In this document: piece after piece, positions 44,925 through 54,177 of the stretch | Layout of the letters: every line of letters begins with the position of its first letter | Position numbering within the stretch: position 1 is the first letter of the stretch | DNA from: a bacterium HR28 | GTDB lineage: Bacteria > Chloroflexota > Chloroflexia > Thermomicrobiales > Thermomicrobiaceae | Assembly: GCA_002898255.1 (NCBI GenBank) | Contig: BEIE01000002.1 | Location: 434,001-498,000, forward strand | Direction: 5' to 3' | Length of the DNA: 64,000 nucleotides | The notes under the pieces: generated by a model | What the model was told of the DNA's origin: nothing | Database searches by the model: none | The model's input: only the letters and a program-made list of their open reading frames with translations | Made by a program: the position numbers and the translations under genes

Positions 44925-46119
44925 AGGAAACATCCAGCAGCATATTCTCTGCTGAAGCGCCGTCGATGCGCCACGGTTGACGCTCAGCGCGGTAGCGATT
45001 CCCCTCGAGACGTGTTCCCGTAGTGTGCAGCAGGTAGACAGCACACTGCCCGTTGCTGACGAAATGGTTGTCACGGAGTTCGTGACTGGTTGAGACGCAA
45101 CGGTCGGGGAAATCGCGGTTGGCCGGATTGAGGGTGAAGGCGACGCCGTAACGACCGTTCCGGGCAATAAGGTTGTTCCGGAGGAGACCACGTGCGCCAT
45201 GCTCCCAATGGACACCGTCGAAGCGATTGTCGGTAATGAGGTTCTCCTCTAGGACAGTGTCGGTGGAAAAACCGAGCCAGAAGCCGAAGTTGCTAAAGCA
45301 CGCTCGATTACGACGGAAGACGTTACCACGGGAGAAGGTGGCTTCAAACGCATTGTTGGGTGAGTAGGAACCGTCGTTCCCGACGATCAGGTTGTCATTG
45401 GACGGTGGGCTGAACTGGTTACCGAGGAAGAAGCCGTCACCCGACCAGCGCAGGTCATTGCCGGCGACGAGATTGCGGTGGGAACCGCAGGTGAGCAGGA
45501 TGCCAGCGGCATCGCAGCCGGTGCCACCGCAGCGATTGACGTGATGCGCACGGTTGCGCTCGAGGCGGCAGTCGGAGGAACCGTGGAGACGGATCCCCCA
45601 GGCAGTGTTGTATGAGAGGTCACAGTCGGTGATGACGAGTCCTCGGCAGGCGATCGCATCGACCCCGACATCTTGTTGCTGGGCGTGGGTGCGGGCGACG
45701 CGGCTGGTGTTGACGCGGACGAATCGGATGCCCCCGCCTGCAGTTGCCTCGACCCGATTGATGTCGAGGAACGTGCCCTCGCTCCCACCGTTACTGGAGA
45801 AATCGCAGTTCTCGATGAGAAGTTCCTCGCAATCGATCGCCTCAAGGGCCCAGGCGTAGCCGCGGATCGTGAGGTTTCGCAGGACAACACGGCGACGGCC
45901 GCACAGGGCGATGCCGATACCACCACGTCCGCCTCCATCGAGGACCGCACCCTGACCATCCAGAACGAGTTCGTCAGCAGTGATACGGAGAGCACCGTCA
46001 CCAGGATCAGGAAGGGAGTAGAGCCCCGGCGCGAGCTCGAGCGAGCTGGTCACAATGAGACCAGCGCGCGGCTCGCGCCAGCGACCAAGGAGCCGCTGCA
46101 CAATCGACCAGCGCCTCAC
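44911..46119 (-). CDS. Right-handed parallel beta-helix (PbH1/NosD-like) protein
   Basis: 402 residues built of repeated beta-helix rungs (for example LVITDCDLSYNTAWGIRLHG, NLVAGNDLRWSGDGFFLGNQ, VLEENLITDNRFDGVHWEHG). Such folds occur in polysaccharide lyases and in NosD/CASH proteins. No lyase signature is evident and there is no signal peptide. The GTG start overlaps the stop of the upstream zinc-ribbon gene (GTGA), so translation is coupled. The function is unknown, but carbohydrate binding or turnover is the usual role. Confidence 0.85.
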   Translation of the reverse strand: MRRWSIVQRLLGRWREPRAGLIVTSSLELAPGLYSLPDPGDGALRITADELVLDGQGAVLDGGGRGGIGIALCGRRRVVLRNLTIRGYAWALEAIDCEELLIENCDFSSNGGSEGTFLDINRVEATAGGGIRFVRVNTSRVARTHAQQQDVGVDAIACRGLVITDCDLSYNTAWGIRLHGSSDCRLERNRAHHVNRCGGTGCDAAGILLTCGSHRNLVAGNDLRWSGDGFFLGNQFSPPSNDNLIVGNDGSYSPNNAFEATFSRGNVFRRNRACFSNFGFWLGFSTDTVLEENLITDNRFDGVHWEHGARGLLRNNLIARNGRYGVAFTLNPANRDFPDRCVSTSHELRDNHFVSNGQCAVYLLHTTGTRLEGNRYRAERQPWRIDGASAENMLLDVSSSER

Positions 46120-46385
46120 GACCAGACACCGTCGGCATAGACGGCGGCGATTGCCCCGCAGGCTGCGCAGCGCGCCTCAACCGTACGGCCGGTGCGGCGC
46201 AGGCGGACGGTCCGGGTGTCTGAGTGTCTTAGACCGCAGTGTGGGCAGACGACCGGTTCCCAGGCCTGACGGGCGTCTTCAAGCGAGACAGGACGCCGCC
46301 CGGCCGGATTGCGTCGGCGAGCCTGCTGATGCACAGCGTCCCAGGCTTCGCGATCGAAGTCGAGCGCACGAGGATCCCAGCGCAT
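46116..46385 (-). CDS. Small zinc-ribbon protein
   Basis: 89 residues. A helical N-terminus (PRALDFDREAWDAVHQQARRR) precedes a ribbon with CPHC at 47-50 and CAAC at 73-76, separated by basic, strand-forming sequence. It may bind nucleic acid or a protein. The ATG at 46385 follows GGAGAAG. It is the first gene of a two-gene operon with the beta-helix protein. Confidence 0.75.
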   Translation of the reverse strand: MRWDPRALDFDREAWDAVHQQARRRNPAGRRPVSLEDARQAWEPVVCPHCGLRHSDTRTVRLRRTGRTVEARCAACGAIAAVYADGVWS

Positions 46386-47250
46386 GGAACTTCTCCGAAG
46401 CGACAAGGCGCTACCGTGAAGGACACCATAGTGAGACACCTTTGTGTGTCGCTTTCTTACCACATCGCTCAGGCGCACGCAAGATGGCAGAGAACTCCCA
46501 ACAAGCACGCGGGAACCGCACTGGCCGACTCGTTTCCGTGAGGGCCAACCGAAGGGCTATCAAGTGAACAAGCGGGGGCTCTCCTAAACGTCATCGCCCG
46601 GTATTGGCCACGAGCTCCGCCAAGGCATCTCTTCCCACCGGATACCCTGCGCCCGAGTGGGAGAGATCGGCAGACAGGCACGCTGTGCAGGGTCAGGTCG
46701 CATCTCTCGTACCCGACAGGGGGTTGCAGTGATCCAGGTGCAGCGCCAAAGCTGGGCTGGTCAACCATGATCCCGTCACTAATGCTCTCGACCGCGCTGG
46801 AGTAGGAAGCGGCCATGACGCTGATGGATCAGACCCCTCGTCTGGGGTGGTAGGAGGAAGACATCGGTAGGTGTGGCGACTGCACCGCAGGGAGTGCTGG
46901 ACAATCATCTTTCGGGTCGCGTTGCTGTGATCGAGTGGAAACGGGACATTCGGGCCAACCGTTTCGAACATCACGAGGGGGATCAGGAGCGCGACAATTG
47001 TCCCCCGAGTGCAGAGGCAGGATGATCGTGCACGAGACCGCCTGTACTCCCTTGACATGAGCATTGCCAATGCATATACTGCCGAAGGTTGGGCGTGTCG
47101 GCCCTGCGGGGTCGCGCGCCCGAGTCGGTCCGATGTGGAGGGTACAGCGAGTGGAACGCAGTCAGCCTCCAGAACGCAGTACCGGCTCCCGCGGGCCGTC
47201 CGGGTCGGAGCAGCTCGTCGTGTAAGCCCCCGCGCGCACGGCACCTCCGC
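46386..47250. other. Intergenic, about 860 bp, no gene seen
   Basis: It lies upstream of the zinc-ribbon gene (minus) and upstream of the small 66-residue gene (plus). I found no supported frame. Confidence 0.4.
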
Positions 47251-47300
47251 GCCCCCGGTCGGTCCGGGGGCAGCCGGTCAGGAGATGCACCAGACCTGAC
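47251..47300 (+). promoter_or_regulatory. Structured leader of the 66-residue gene
   Basis: Stem 1 pairs GCCCCCGG (47251-47258) with CCGGGGGC (47264-47271). Stem 2 pairs GTCAGG (47277-47282) with CCTGAC (47295-47300), ending just before the ribosome binding site. Both are perfect. This could be an RNA control element, but no known riboswitch class was recognised. Confidence 0.4.
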
Positions 47301-47317
47301 GGAAAGGGGGTGAGCCG

Positions 47318-47518
47318 ATGCGCACCGTGATTCGCTACACCATCCTCAACCAGGATGGGCAGCCGGTTATCCGCGCTGTTCGCGTCGTCTACCCGGCGAC
47401 GGCACGCGTTGCACCGCTGCCCCAGACGGTGCCGGCGGAGCAGCGCGCGGCGACCGAGGAACTCCGCCAGACCGAGCGCATCCGCGCTCGTGAGCGCCGC
47501 GAGCCGAGCGGCGAGTAA
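47318..47518 (+). CDS. Small basic protein of unknown function
   Basis: 66 residues. GGGGGTGAG precedes the ATG at good spacing. The N-terminal half looks like a beta-hairpin (VIRYTILNQDGQPVIRAVRVVY). The C-terminal half is charged and helical (EELRQTERIRARERRE). A structured leader precedes it and a GC-rich hairpin follows, so it seems to be a complete single-gene unit. I do not recognise it. Confidence 0.6.
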   Translation: MRTVIRYTILNQDGQPVIRAVRVVYPATARVAPLPQTVPAEQRAATEELRQTERIRARERREPSGE

Positions 47519-47545
47519 GCACACGCTGAACGATCGACGCAGCGT

Positions 47546-47579
47546 CGACCCCCGCGGGAGAGCGACCCGGCGGGGGTCG
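47546..47579 (+). terminator. GC-rich hairpin after the 66-residue gene
   Basis: GACCCCCGCGGG pairs with CCCGGCGGGGGTC across a short loop, with a single-base bulge. No strong T-run follows. Confidence 0.5.
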
Positions 47580-48178
47580 TCCATTTGTGTGGAGACTCAC
47601 CCGTGCAACGCTCCACTGTACCCTCGCCCCGGTTCCCTCCCACTGTGCTCCTCAGCTTTGGGCTTGCATCCACCGACCATCCACGTGGGGCACAACGGAA
47701 CACCCCATGAGAGGACGCTTCGTTGCTGACTACTGTGAGGGCACCCTGCATCGTGTGCAAACTGTACGGTGCTCTCTGGCACCTCTTCGCGCTCGTGCCA
47801 GAGAGCCCACCGCCATATCGAGACAGGTAATCCATCGGAAGAGGGCTTCGGGATCTCCGCACCCGTGCGCCATCAGACGTTTGACAGATCTGGACCACCA
47901 CGAGCAGCAACCGATCCACGTTCCCAATCCTTGTGGATCGGACAGGCACGGGACCCATATCCTGCACTACCTTCTGTTACCCTTTCGCCCAGAGGATAGG
48001 CCTGGCTCACGCTTGTACTGTGCGGGCGTCTTCAACCTGCCCCACAAAAGATGTCCAGACCCATCCTCACCGGTCTCACGGAGCCGGAAACACCCTCGCC
48101 GTGTGTCACTCGGCTGGTGAGGGCCGAGCAAGGCACAAGCGGCAACAACCGGACGGCGAGCTGAACCTGACCTTGGCA
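47580..48178. other. Intergenic, about 600 bp, no gene seen
   Basis: It lies between the 66-residue gene and the end of the F420-dependent enzyme gene. Nothing recognised. Confidence 0.4.
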
Positions 48179-49231
48179 TCATTCCCCGGCATCTCCGGCA
48201 GGACCAACCGCCACCCGTGGCGCATGAGCCAACGGTGCATCGGCCGGCCAGCGGAGGTGCGGGATCACATGTCGACCGTAAGCGCGGATGAACTCCTCCT
48301 GATTCCGACCGACATTGTGGACGTAGATCTCGGTAAAACCGAGGTCAATGAGATGCTGCAAGTACTCGCCGTGGCGGTCAAGGTCGGCTGAGATAAGCAC
48401 CCGGCCTTGGAAGTGCTCGGGACGCACCAAGCGGGCCATCGCCTGGAAGTCCTCAGGATTGCGGATATCGCCCTTGGGGAAGGCCATGCCGCCGTTCGGC
48501 CACTCACGCAGTGCATTCTCGAGCGCCTGCTCGTCGTTCTGGGCCCAGGAGACGTGAACCTGGATAAGGCGTGGCATCCGCTCCGGATCCTTGCCGGCCT
48601 CGCGTGCCCCGCGGGCAAAGCGGTCGAGCAGCATGCGCAGCTTCTCATCGCTTGCGCCGGGAGTAAGGATGCCGTCGCAGAGCTCGCCGGTCTTCTTGGC
48701 CATGTACGGGCCGGCCGTGCCGACGATAATGGGGGGCGGAACCTCCGGCATGGTATAGAGCTTCGCACTTTCAACCTTAAAGTATGTCCCTTCGTGTCGG
48801 ATCACCTTGCCGGTGAAGAGCTTCTGGATGACCTCGATTGCCTCGATAAGCATGCGGATCCGTTCGGCCGGCTCCGGCCAGTAGCGGCCGACGATATGCT
48901 CATTGAGCGCCTCGCCCGCGCCGAGGCCAAGCCAGAACCGGCCAGGAAACATCGCTTCGAGTGTCGCAGCAGCCTGCGCCACGATGGCCGGATGGTAGCG
49001 GAAACCGATCGGCGGCGTGACACCAGTGCCAAAGCGCAGTCGTGTCGTCACGCCGAGTGCGCCGAGCCAGGCCCAGACGAACGCGCTCTGCCCTTGCTCC
49101 GGAGTCCAGGGATGGAAGTGATCCGCCGCAAGGACGCTGTCAAAGCCCTCTTGCTCCGCAAGTTGGCACCAGCGCAGGAGATCATTCGGGTGGAATTGCT
49201 CGAAGCTCGCGGAATAGCCGAGCCGGCTCAT
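48179..49231 (-). CDS. F420-dependent LLM-class oxidoreductase (glucose-6-phosphate dehydrogenase-like)
   Basis: 350 residues. It resembles the LLM-class F420 family that includes Fgd: GYSASFEQFHPNDLLRWCQLAEQEGFDSVLAADHFHPWTP, TGVTPPIGFRYHPAIVAQAAATL, GRFWLGLGAGEALNEHIVG. The His-Phe-His region near residue 40 and the Glu in GAGEALNEH fit the F420 and substrate site. It would oxidise a sugar phosphate or alcohol with F420. The precise substrate is not resolvable by eye. The ATG at 49231 follows ATAGGTGG. It is divergent from the PLP enzyme gene. Confidence 0.9.
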   Translation of the reverse strand: MSRLGYSASFEQFHPNDLLRWCQLAEQEGFDSVLAADHFHPWTPEQGQSAFVWAWLGALGVTTRLRFGTGVTPPIGFRYHPAIVAQAAATLEAMFPGRFWLGLGAGEALNEHIVGRYWPEPAERIRMLIEAIEVIQKLFTGKVIRHEGTYFKVESAKLYTMPEVPPPIIVGTAGPYMAKKTGELCDGILTPGASDEKLRMLLDRFARGAREAGKDPERMPRLIQVHVSWAQNDEQALENALREWPNGGMAFPKGDIRNPEDFQAMARLVRPEHFQGRVLISADLDRHGEYLQHLIDLGFTEIYVHNVGRNQEEFIRAYGRHVIPHLRWPADAPLAHAPRVAVGPAGDAGE

Positions 49232-49373
49232 CTCGCCACCTATCCTTTCCTCGCCCGTCCCGTCGGCTGCTCCTTCTCTCGCCTCAGTATGCTCGCATTG
49301 AGCCAGAGGATCGAGTGTGAAGAAGGAGTTCCAGCATGCGTGAGAAGCAACCCGAGGAGACAGCCGCTACCAT

Positions 49374-50534
49374 GTGTGCGCAAGCGGGACTACTCCCAAC
49401 GCCAAGCGCGACATGCCGCTCGCCCCACCAATCTGGCAGACGAGCGCCTTCTCCTATCCTGACCTGGAAACGATGGAAGCACTCACGGCAGGAGAGGTGC
49501 CGGGATACATCTATGCCCGCTACGGACTCCCTAACCACCTCCAGCTCGAGCGGGTGCTCGCAGCACTGGAAGGAGCCGAAGCGGCGGTCGTCACTGCAAG
49601 TGGCATGAGTGCGATCGCGGCAACGCTCTTTGCACTTGCTGGTCCCGGACAACGCGTAGTCGCCGATTCGCACGTCTACCGAGGGACACGTCTCCTGCTC
49701 GAGCAAGATCTTGCCCGCTTCGGTGTCCGGGTCGATTTCGTTGACTGCGGCGATCGCGCAGCTGTCGAGCGGACGCTGCGCGAACCGGCCCGGCTGTTGT
49801 GGGTCGACACGTTGACGAATCCGACGCTCCGGGTACGCAACCTTGCGTGGCTGAGCGCCCTTGCTCGTGCTGCGGGAGCACTCTTTGTGGTGGACAACAC
49901 CTTCGCCACGCCGATCCACTGCCGGCCACTGGCATGGGGCGCAACACTCGTCGTGCACTCTACGACCAAGATGCTAGGCGGACACCACGATGCGAGTGGG
50001 GGTGTGGTCGCTGGTCCGGCCGAGCTTATCGAGGCGATCCGGCGGCAAGTGGTGCGCTTTGGAGGTCGTGGTGGAGCTTTTGATGCCTGGCTGATCCAAC
50101 GCGGGCTGGTGACACTCCCATTGCGCGTGGCCCGCAGCAGCGCCTCGGCGCTCGCACTGGCACAACGGCTGGCAGCGCACCCGACAGTACAACGGGTCTC
50201 CTATCCGGGACTCCCGGGCCATCCAGAGCACCAACTCGCCGAGCGGCTCTTCACTGGCGGCTACGGGGCGGTCGTCGCATTCGAGCTTGCTGGAGGGGAA
50301 CCGGCTGTGCGCCGTTTCCTGCGTGCCTTGCGGCTTGTCCGGTTCGCGGAGACGCTTGGCGGGGCAATCACGACAGTCGTCCATCCCGCCACGACGTCGC
50401 ACCGTGCGCTCGCGCCAACGGAACGAACTGCGCTCGGGATCAGCGATGGGCTCCTACGTCTCTCGGTCGGGTTGGAGGATCCAGAAGAACTCTGGGTCGA
50501 TCTCGAAGGGGCACTCGTGGCGAGCAACCGCTGA
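49374..50534 (+). CDS. Cys/Met-metabolism PLP-dependent enzyme (cystathionine gamma-synthase/lyase family)
   Basis: 386 residues of the family fold. YARYGLPNHLQLERVLAALEGAEAAVVTASGMSAIAA is the N-terminal core. VVDNTFATP carries the pyridoxal-ring Asp. VHSTTKMLGGH contains the Schiff-base Lys, and LSVGLEDPEELWVDLEGAL ends the protein. It acts in transsulfuration or methionine cleavage, and the reaction direction cannot be fixed from sequence. The start is uncertain: the GTG at 49374 has a distant GAGGAG, and the ATG at 49413 has none. Confidence 0.88.
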   Translation: MCASGTTPNAKRDMPLAPPIWQTSAFSYPDLETMEALTAGEVPGYIYARYGLPNHLQLERVLAALEGAEAAVVTASGMSAIAATLFALAGPGQRVVADSHVYRGTRLLLEQDLARFGVRVDFVDCGDRAAVERTLREPARLLWVDTLTNPTLRVRNLAWLSALARAAGALFVVDNTFATPIHCRPLAWGATLVVHSTTKMLGGHHDASGGVVAGPAELIEAIRRQVVRFGGRGGAFDAWLIQRGLVTLPLRVARSSASALALAQRLAAHPTVQRVSYPGLPGHPEHQLAERLFTGGYGAVVAFELAGGEPAVRRFLRALRLVRFAETLGGAITTVVHPATTSHRALAPTERTALGISDGLLRLSVGLEDPEELWVDLEGALVASNR

Positions 50535-50538
50535 GTGC

Positions 50539-51948
50539 TCAGCTGTGGTCCACAAGTATTCGCTCGAGCTCTTGCCAATCGGCGAGCGCAGCCTGGCGAT
50601 CATCCGCGCTCTCCTGCTCGCCATACCGACTCCACAAATAGCGCGTCGTGAGATCCGTCAGCGGCGCTGCGACCGTCGGATGCGCGGCCACCACGCGCTG
50701 GGCGAGCTCGCTCGGCGTCTCACTTGGATGGCGAGAAAGACCGCGACGGGCAAAGAGCGCCAGCGCAGCGCGGTAGGCACTGCGGACATCGGTTGGACGG
50801 GGGAATCCACGCGGCACGACTCCTGGACGGAGGGGCAGGTGCAACCGCGGCAGCAGATCACGAAGCTCGCCCAGCGCGACACGCTCACGGAGTTCGGTGG
50901 CAGACGGCTCCTCACGGAGGGTACGGTAGCGCCGGAACGCACGTGCAATGGAGACGACGAGGACAACCAGGAGCGCGATACCAACGAGGCCAGCGAGTAG
51001 GTCGAGCACCCACGGTGGGATAGCAAGGCCCCGTATCACCTCCTGCGGGCGGGTGAGTTCGGGGAGTGTCGGCAGGCTGGGAGGCGGGCCAGGTTCGCGG
51101 CTGCCAGCAATGGCGCGCACCGCCCAGACAAAGAAGCGGAGCGCCGTCCAGACGATGACAGCCAGGGCCACGGTGAATGTCACGATCACCGCCACGAGGA
51201 GTGTCAGGAACCACTCCACTGGCCCAGCGATGCGCGGCCAGAGTGTTGGGCCAGCGAAGAGACTGAGCAACGCGCCAACGCCGAGTGCTCCTGCTGCGAC
51301 GACGAGCGAGCGAAGCACCCATGGTCCAGGCGCAACCGCACCGGGATAGGCTAGGCGTACCGCCTCAGCCTGTATGAGTGCTGCGGTCATCAGCCGAAGG
51401 AGCACGAGGAGCGGGGCTCCCCAGGAGAGGTTGTCCCAGACAGCTTGTGCAGCGGGCCCACCGCTGGCCAGTGCAGCAAGTGTGATCCCCAAGACGAGAC
51501 CCGCGTCGCGCACGACGGCCCAACGTAGGTACTCACCCTGGAACGGACGCGGCTCGCCAGCGAGGGCCAGAGTTCGCCACCAGACGAGTGCGCTTAGGAC
51601 GAGCAAACCGACTATGCTCGCTTCAAGGCGGAGAAGCGAGGGGAGGAAGTCGAGGATCGCCTGTGGCTCTCCCGCACGGGCTACCCACCAGGCAAGTGTC
51701 CAGGCGAGCCAGCCGAGCACGGCAAGGGCACGCGCCCACGCGGGATCCTGGGTGGCAGCCAGAACGAAACGCGCGAACGCAAAGGCGGCAAGCCAGGTCA
51801 GAGTAAAGGCCAGCCAACCCGGCGCGTGGGAGGGATCACTCCCGAACAGCGTAGCGAGCCAGACAACCCACGCAGCGAGCGGAACCGTCTCGGCTGCTCC
51901 AGCGCTCACGGCGAGGGAGAGCGTAAGCCAATCAGGCCGCCGAGGCAC
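50539..51948 (-). CDS. Membrane protein with C-terminal DUF4129 domain
   Basis: 469 residues. About eight to nine N-terminal membrane segments, then after a last hydrophobic segment (LLAGLVGIALLVVLVVSIA) a soluble DUF4129-like domain with RSAYRAALALFARRGLSRHPSETPSELAQRV and LTDLTTRYLWSRYGEQE. DUF4129 proteins commonly accompany MoxR/DUF58/transglutaminase sets, as here. The GTG at 51948 has GGAGG six bases upstream and overlaps the DUF58 gene by 17 bases. It is the last gene of the operon and is convergent with the PLP enzyme. Confidence 0.85.
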   Translation of the reverse strand: MPRRPDWLTLSLAVSAGAAETVPLAAWVVWLATLFGSDPSHAPGWLAFTLTWLAAFAFARFVLAATQDPAWARALAVLGWLAWTLAWWVARAGEPQAILDFLPSLLRLEASIVGLLVLSALVWWRTLALAGEPRPFQGEYLRWAVVRDAGLVLGITLAALASGGPAAQAVWDNLSWGAPLLVLLRLMTAALIQAEAVRLAYPGAVAPGPWVLRSLVVAAGALGVGALLSLFAGPTLWPRIAGPVEWFLTLLVAVIVTFTVALAVIVWTALRFFVWAVRAIAGSREPGPPPSLPTLPELTRPQEVIRGLAIPPWVLDLLAGLVGIALLVVLVVSIARAFRRYRTLREEPSATELRERVALGELRDLLPRLHLPLRPGVVPRGFPRPTDVRSAYRAALALFARRGLSRHPSETPSELAQRVVAAHPTVAAPLTDLTTRYLWSRYGEQESADDRQAALADWQELERILVDHS

Positions 51949-53176
51949 GGCTTGCCTCCAGCTCGTAAACCGCCAGACCGCGGCGCGAGGGGAGACCGGC
52001 TTCACAGTCGACCGCGACGAGCGTGACACCGTAGCCCTGGCGCCAGAGGGAGAGGAGTGTCTGACGCAACGCGTCAGTGACTAGCGCGGTCACAACAACG
52101 ACTGTCACACCCCCGACAAGCGAGCGGCTCTCGGTACCGAGCAATGTCTCGATACGATGACCAGTATGAGGGACGAGCATGGCCAATGCCTCGAGGATGC
52201 GCTGGAGCTGGCGTGGATGCCGACTCGGCAGGATGCGAATAAAGCGCTCGCCGCCGACCAGCGGTGCGTTGACCCACAGGCCAACCTGATACCCCTGCTC
52301 CATCCCCCAGGCCGCCAGTGAGGCGGTCAACGAGATGGCCCACTCGAGTTCGCCTGGGCGGATTCCTTCCCAGAAGTGCTCAAAGGTGTTGACGTCTAGG
52401 AAGAGAGCGAGCGCTGGCGTGGCCGTACGTTCAAGCAGGCGGGTCTGCAGCTCGCCGAGCCGAGCACTGGCCCGCCAGTGAATCTGACGCGGGGAGTCGC
52501 CAGGTTGGTAGGGGCGGACGCCCTGGATCCGTAGCGGATCTTCCAGGAGCGGGCGAAGCGGCGTCGCATCGCCGAGCGGGCGTTCAGCAGGAAGCCCGAA
52601 CGACTCGACAGGCCGGAGTTCCGGGTAGACGACGAGTTCTCCACCAGGTGCAACCTCTAACCGAGCACGGGCCAGACCGAACGGATCCCCAGTCGTCAGG
52701 CGTGCCGGACCGAGCCGGTAGTACCCCCGGCGTGTGGGCCGAGCCTGGTAGCGCCGATGCACACGCTCGGCCGCGCCAGCGGTGAGGAGCGTGCGCAGCA
52801 CTTTGCGCTGGGGTTTGGGCGAGGGGCCGAGCACGACCCCTGAGAGTTCGAGGGCAGCGGGGAGCTCCTCGACCACTTCGACCCACGGAAGCGGAAGCGG
52901 CTTGGCGTTCTCGAGGGCGAGTTCAAGGGTAACCGTCTCTCCGGGAAACGCATGCGTTGGCTCGACCGTCCGCCAATAGCGGACTCGCGTGAAGCCGAGA
53001 CGCAAGTAGGTGAGGCTTAGGGCAAGGACGACTGCGACAGCGAAGGCGACAAGCGCAAGGACAGGTCGACCGAGGGCCACTGCCGCTAATCCGAGCAGCA
53101 GCGCAGTAATGAGTCCGCTCGGTAACACTTCCTCACGCTCGAGCGGGACGACGGTCGGTGCCTCGTCCATCGTCAC
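51932..53176 (-). CDS. DUF58 protein
   Basis: 414 residues. Two N-terminal membrane segments, a beta-sandwich region (PGETVTLELALENAKPLPLPWVEVVEELP), then the DUF58 core: DPFGLARA, IQGVRPYQPGDSPRQIHWRASARLGELQTRLLE and a von Willebrand A-like region, LALFLDVNTFE. DUF58 proteins act with MoxR ATPases, apparently in assembly or folding of envelope or metal-binding proteins. It starts with ATGA overlapping the MoxR stop by 4 bases. Confidence 0.92.
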   Translation of the reverse strand: MTMDEAPTVVPLEREEVLPSGLITALLLGLAAVALGRPVLALVAFAVAVVLALSLTYLRLGFTRVRYWRTVEPTHAFPGETVTLELALENAKPLPLPWVEVVEELPAALELSGVVLGPSPKPQRKVLRTLLTAGAAERVHRRYQARPTRRGYYRLGPARLTTGDPFGLARARLEVAPGGELVVYPELRPVESFGLPAERPLGDATPLRPLLEDPLRIQGVRPYQPGDSPRQIHWRASARLGELQTRLLERTATPALALFLDVNTFEHFWEGIRPGELEWAISLTASLAAWGMEQGYQVGLWVNAPLVGGERFIRILPSRHPRQLQRILEALAMLVPHTGHRIETLLGTESRSLVGGVTVVVVTALVTDALRQTLLSLWRQGYGVTLVAVDCEAGLPSRRGLAVYELEASRASAA

Positions 53177-54177
53177 GCTCCTTCAACCAGCTCTTCCACA
53201 GGTACCGGTACCTCGTCGAGCACGGCCCGAACGAGCGCCTCGGCGGTCAGACCGTGGAGTTCGGCGCGAGGGGTGAGGCGCAAGCGATGAGCGAGCACTG
53301 GGACAGCCACCCTCCGCACATCATCTGGGATCACAAAGGGTCGGCCAGCCAGAAGCGCCGCTGCTTGAGCCGCACGAGCTAGCGCGAGCGTGGCGCGGGG
53401 GCTAGCACCAAGCTGGACTTCCTCGTGCTCGCGCGTCCGCCGGACGAGCGTCACCAGATAGTCGAGCGTTGCCTGACCAAGGAAGACGCGTTTTGTCTCG
53501 GCGATTGCTGCCGCGAGCTCCTCCGGGCTTGTGACCGGCTCAAGCTCCACGAGCGGATCTCCTCCGAGAAAGCGGCGGACCATGGCAACCTCGTCCTCGG
53601 CCGTCGGGTACCCGATGCTCAGCCGCATCGCAAAACGGTCGAGCTGCGCCTCAGGGAGCGGGAAGGTCCCCTCGAGTTCGATCGGATTCTGCGTCGCCAG
53701 GACAAGGAACGGCTCGGGCAGGCGATATGTCTCCCGCTCAACCGTGACCTGCCGCTCCTCCATCGCTTCGAGTAGGGCCGACTGCGTCCGGGGCGTGCCA
53801 CGGTTCACCTCGTCAGCCAGGATGACATTGGCGAAAACTGGCCCAGGATGAAAAACGAAGGCGCCGCGTCCCGGCTCGTAGACAAGCGAGCCGGTAACAT
53901 CGGCCGGAAGCAAATCGGGCGTGAACTGGATGCGACGAAAGGTCCCACCGAACGCCTGGCAGAAGGAGCGGGCGAGCTTCGTCTTGCCAATGCCAGGCAC
54001 GTCTTCCACCAAGACGTGCCCTCCGGAAAGGACGGCGATGAGGACGAGTTCAATGACCTCACGCTTGCCGACTATCACGCGTTCCACTGCATCGCGGAGG
54101 TGGAGGAGGAGCTTCTGCAGCGCCTGGACACGGTCTGTTGGCAATGGGTGGAATGGTTGGAAACCTGGGCTGCTCAC
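53173..54177 (-). CDS. MoxR-family AAA+ ATPase
   Basis: 334 residues. Walker A PGIGKT at residues 61-66, Walker B VILADEVNR near 118-125, sensor ATQNPIELEGTFPLPEAQLDRF, and a C-terminal lid. MoxR proteins use ATP to assist maturation of partner proteins, typically with the DUF58/VWA proteins encoded next to them, as here. It overlaps the HEAT-repeat gene by 4 bases upstream and the DUF58 gene by 4 bases downstream. Confidence 0.95.
   Translation of the reverse strand: MSSPGFQPFHPLPTDRVQALQKLLLHLRDAVERVIVGKREVIELVLIAVLSGGHVLVEDVPGIGKTKLARSFCQAFGGTFRRIQFTPDLLPADVTGSLVYEPGRGAFVFHPGPVFANVILADEVNRGTPRTQSALLEAMEERQVTVERETYRLPEPFLVLATQNPIELEGTFPLPEAQLDRFAMRLSIGYPTAEDEVAMVRRFLGGDPLVELEPVTSPEELAAAIAETKRVFLGQATLDYLVTLVRRTREHEEVQLGASPRATLALARAAQAAALLAGRPFVIPDDVRRVAVPVLAHRLRLTPRAELHGLTAEALVRAVLDEVPVPVEELVEGA

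Noticed and set aside
47641-47705. Possible third CRISPR-like repeat (CCACGTGGGGCACAAC)
   Set aside because: Only part of the motif matches, the internal bases differ and the hairpin is not preserved. Chance similarity is likely.
49336-49608. Alternative frame opening MREKQPEETAATMCAQ before the PLP enzyme
   Set aside because: It has a natural-looking start but is in another frame and loses family similarity after about 16 residues. A frameshift at about 49380 is possible but cannot be shown from this sequence alone.
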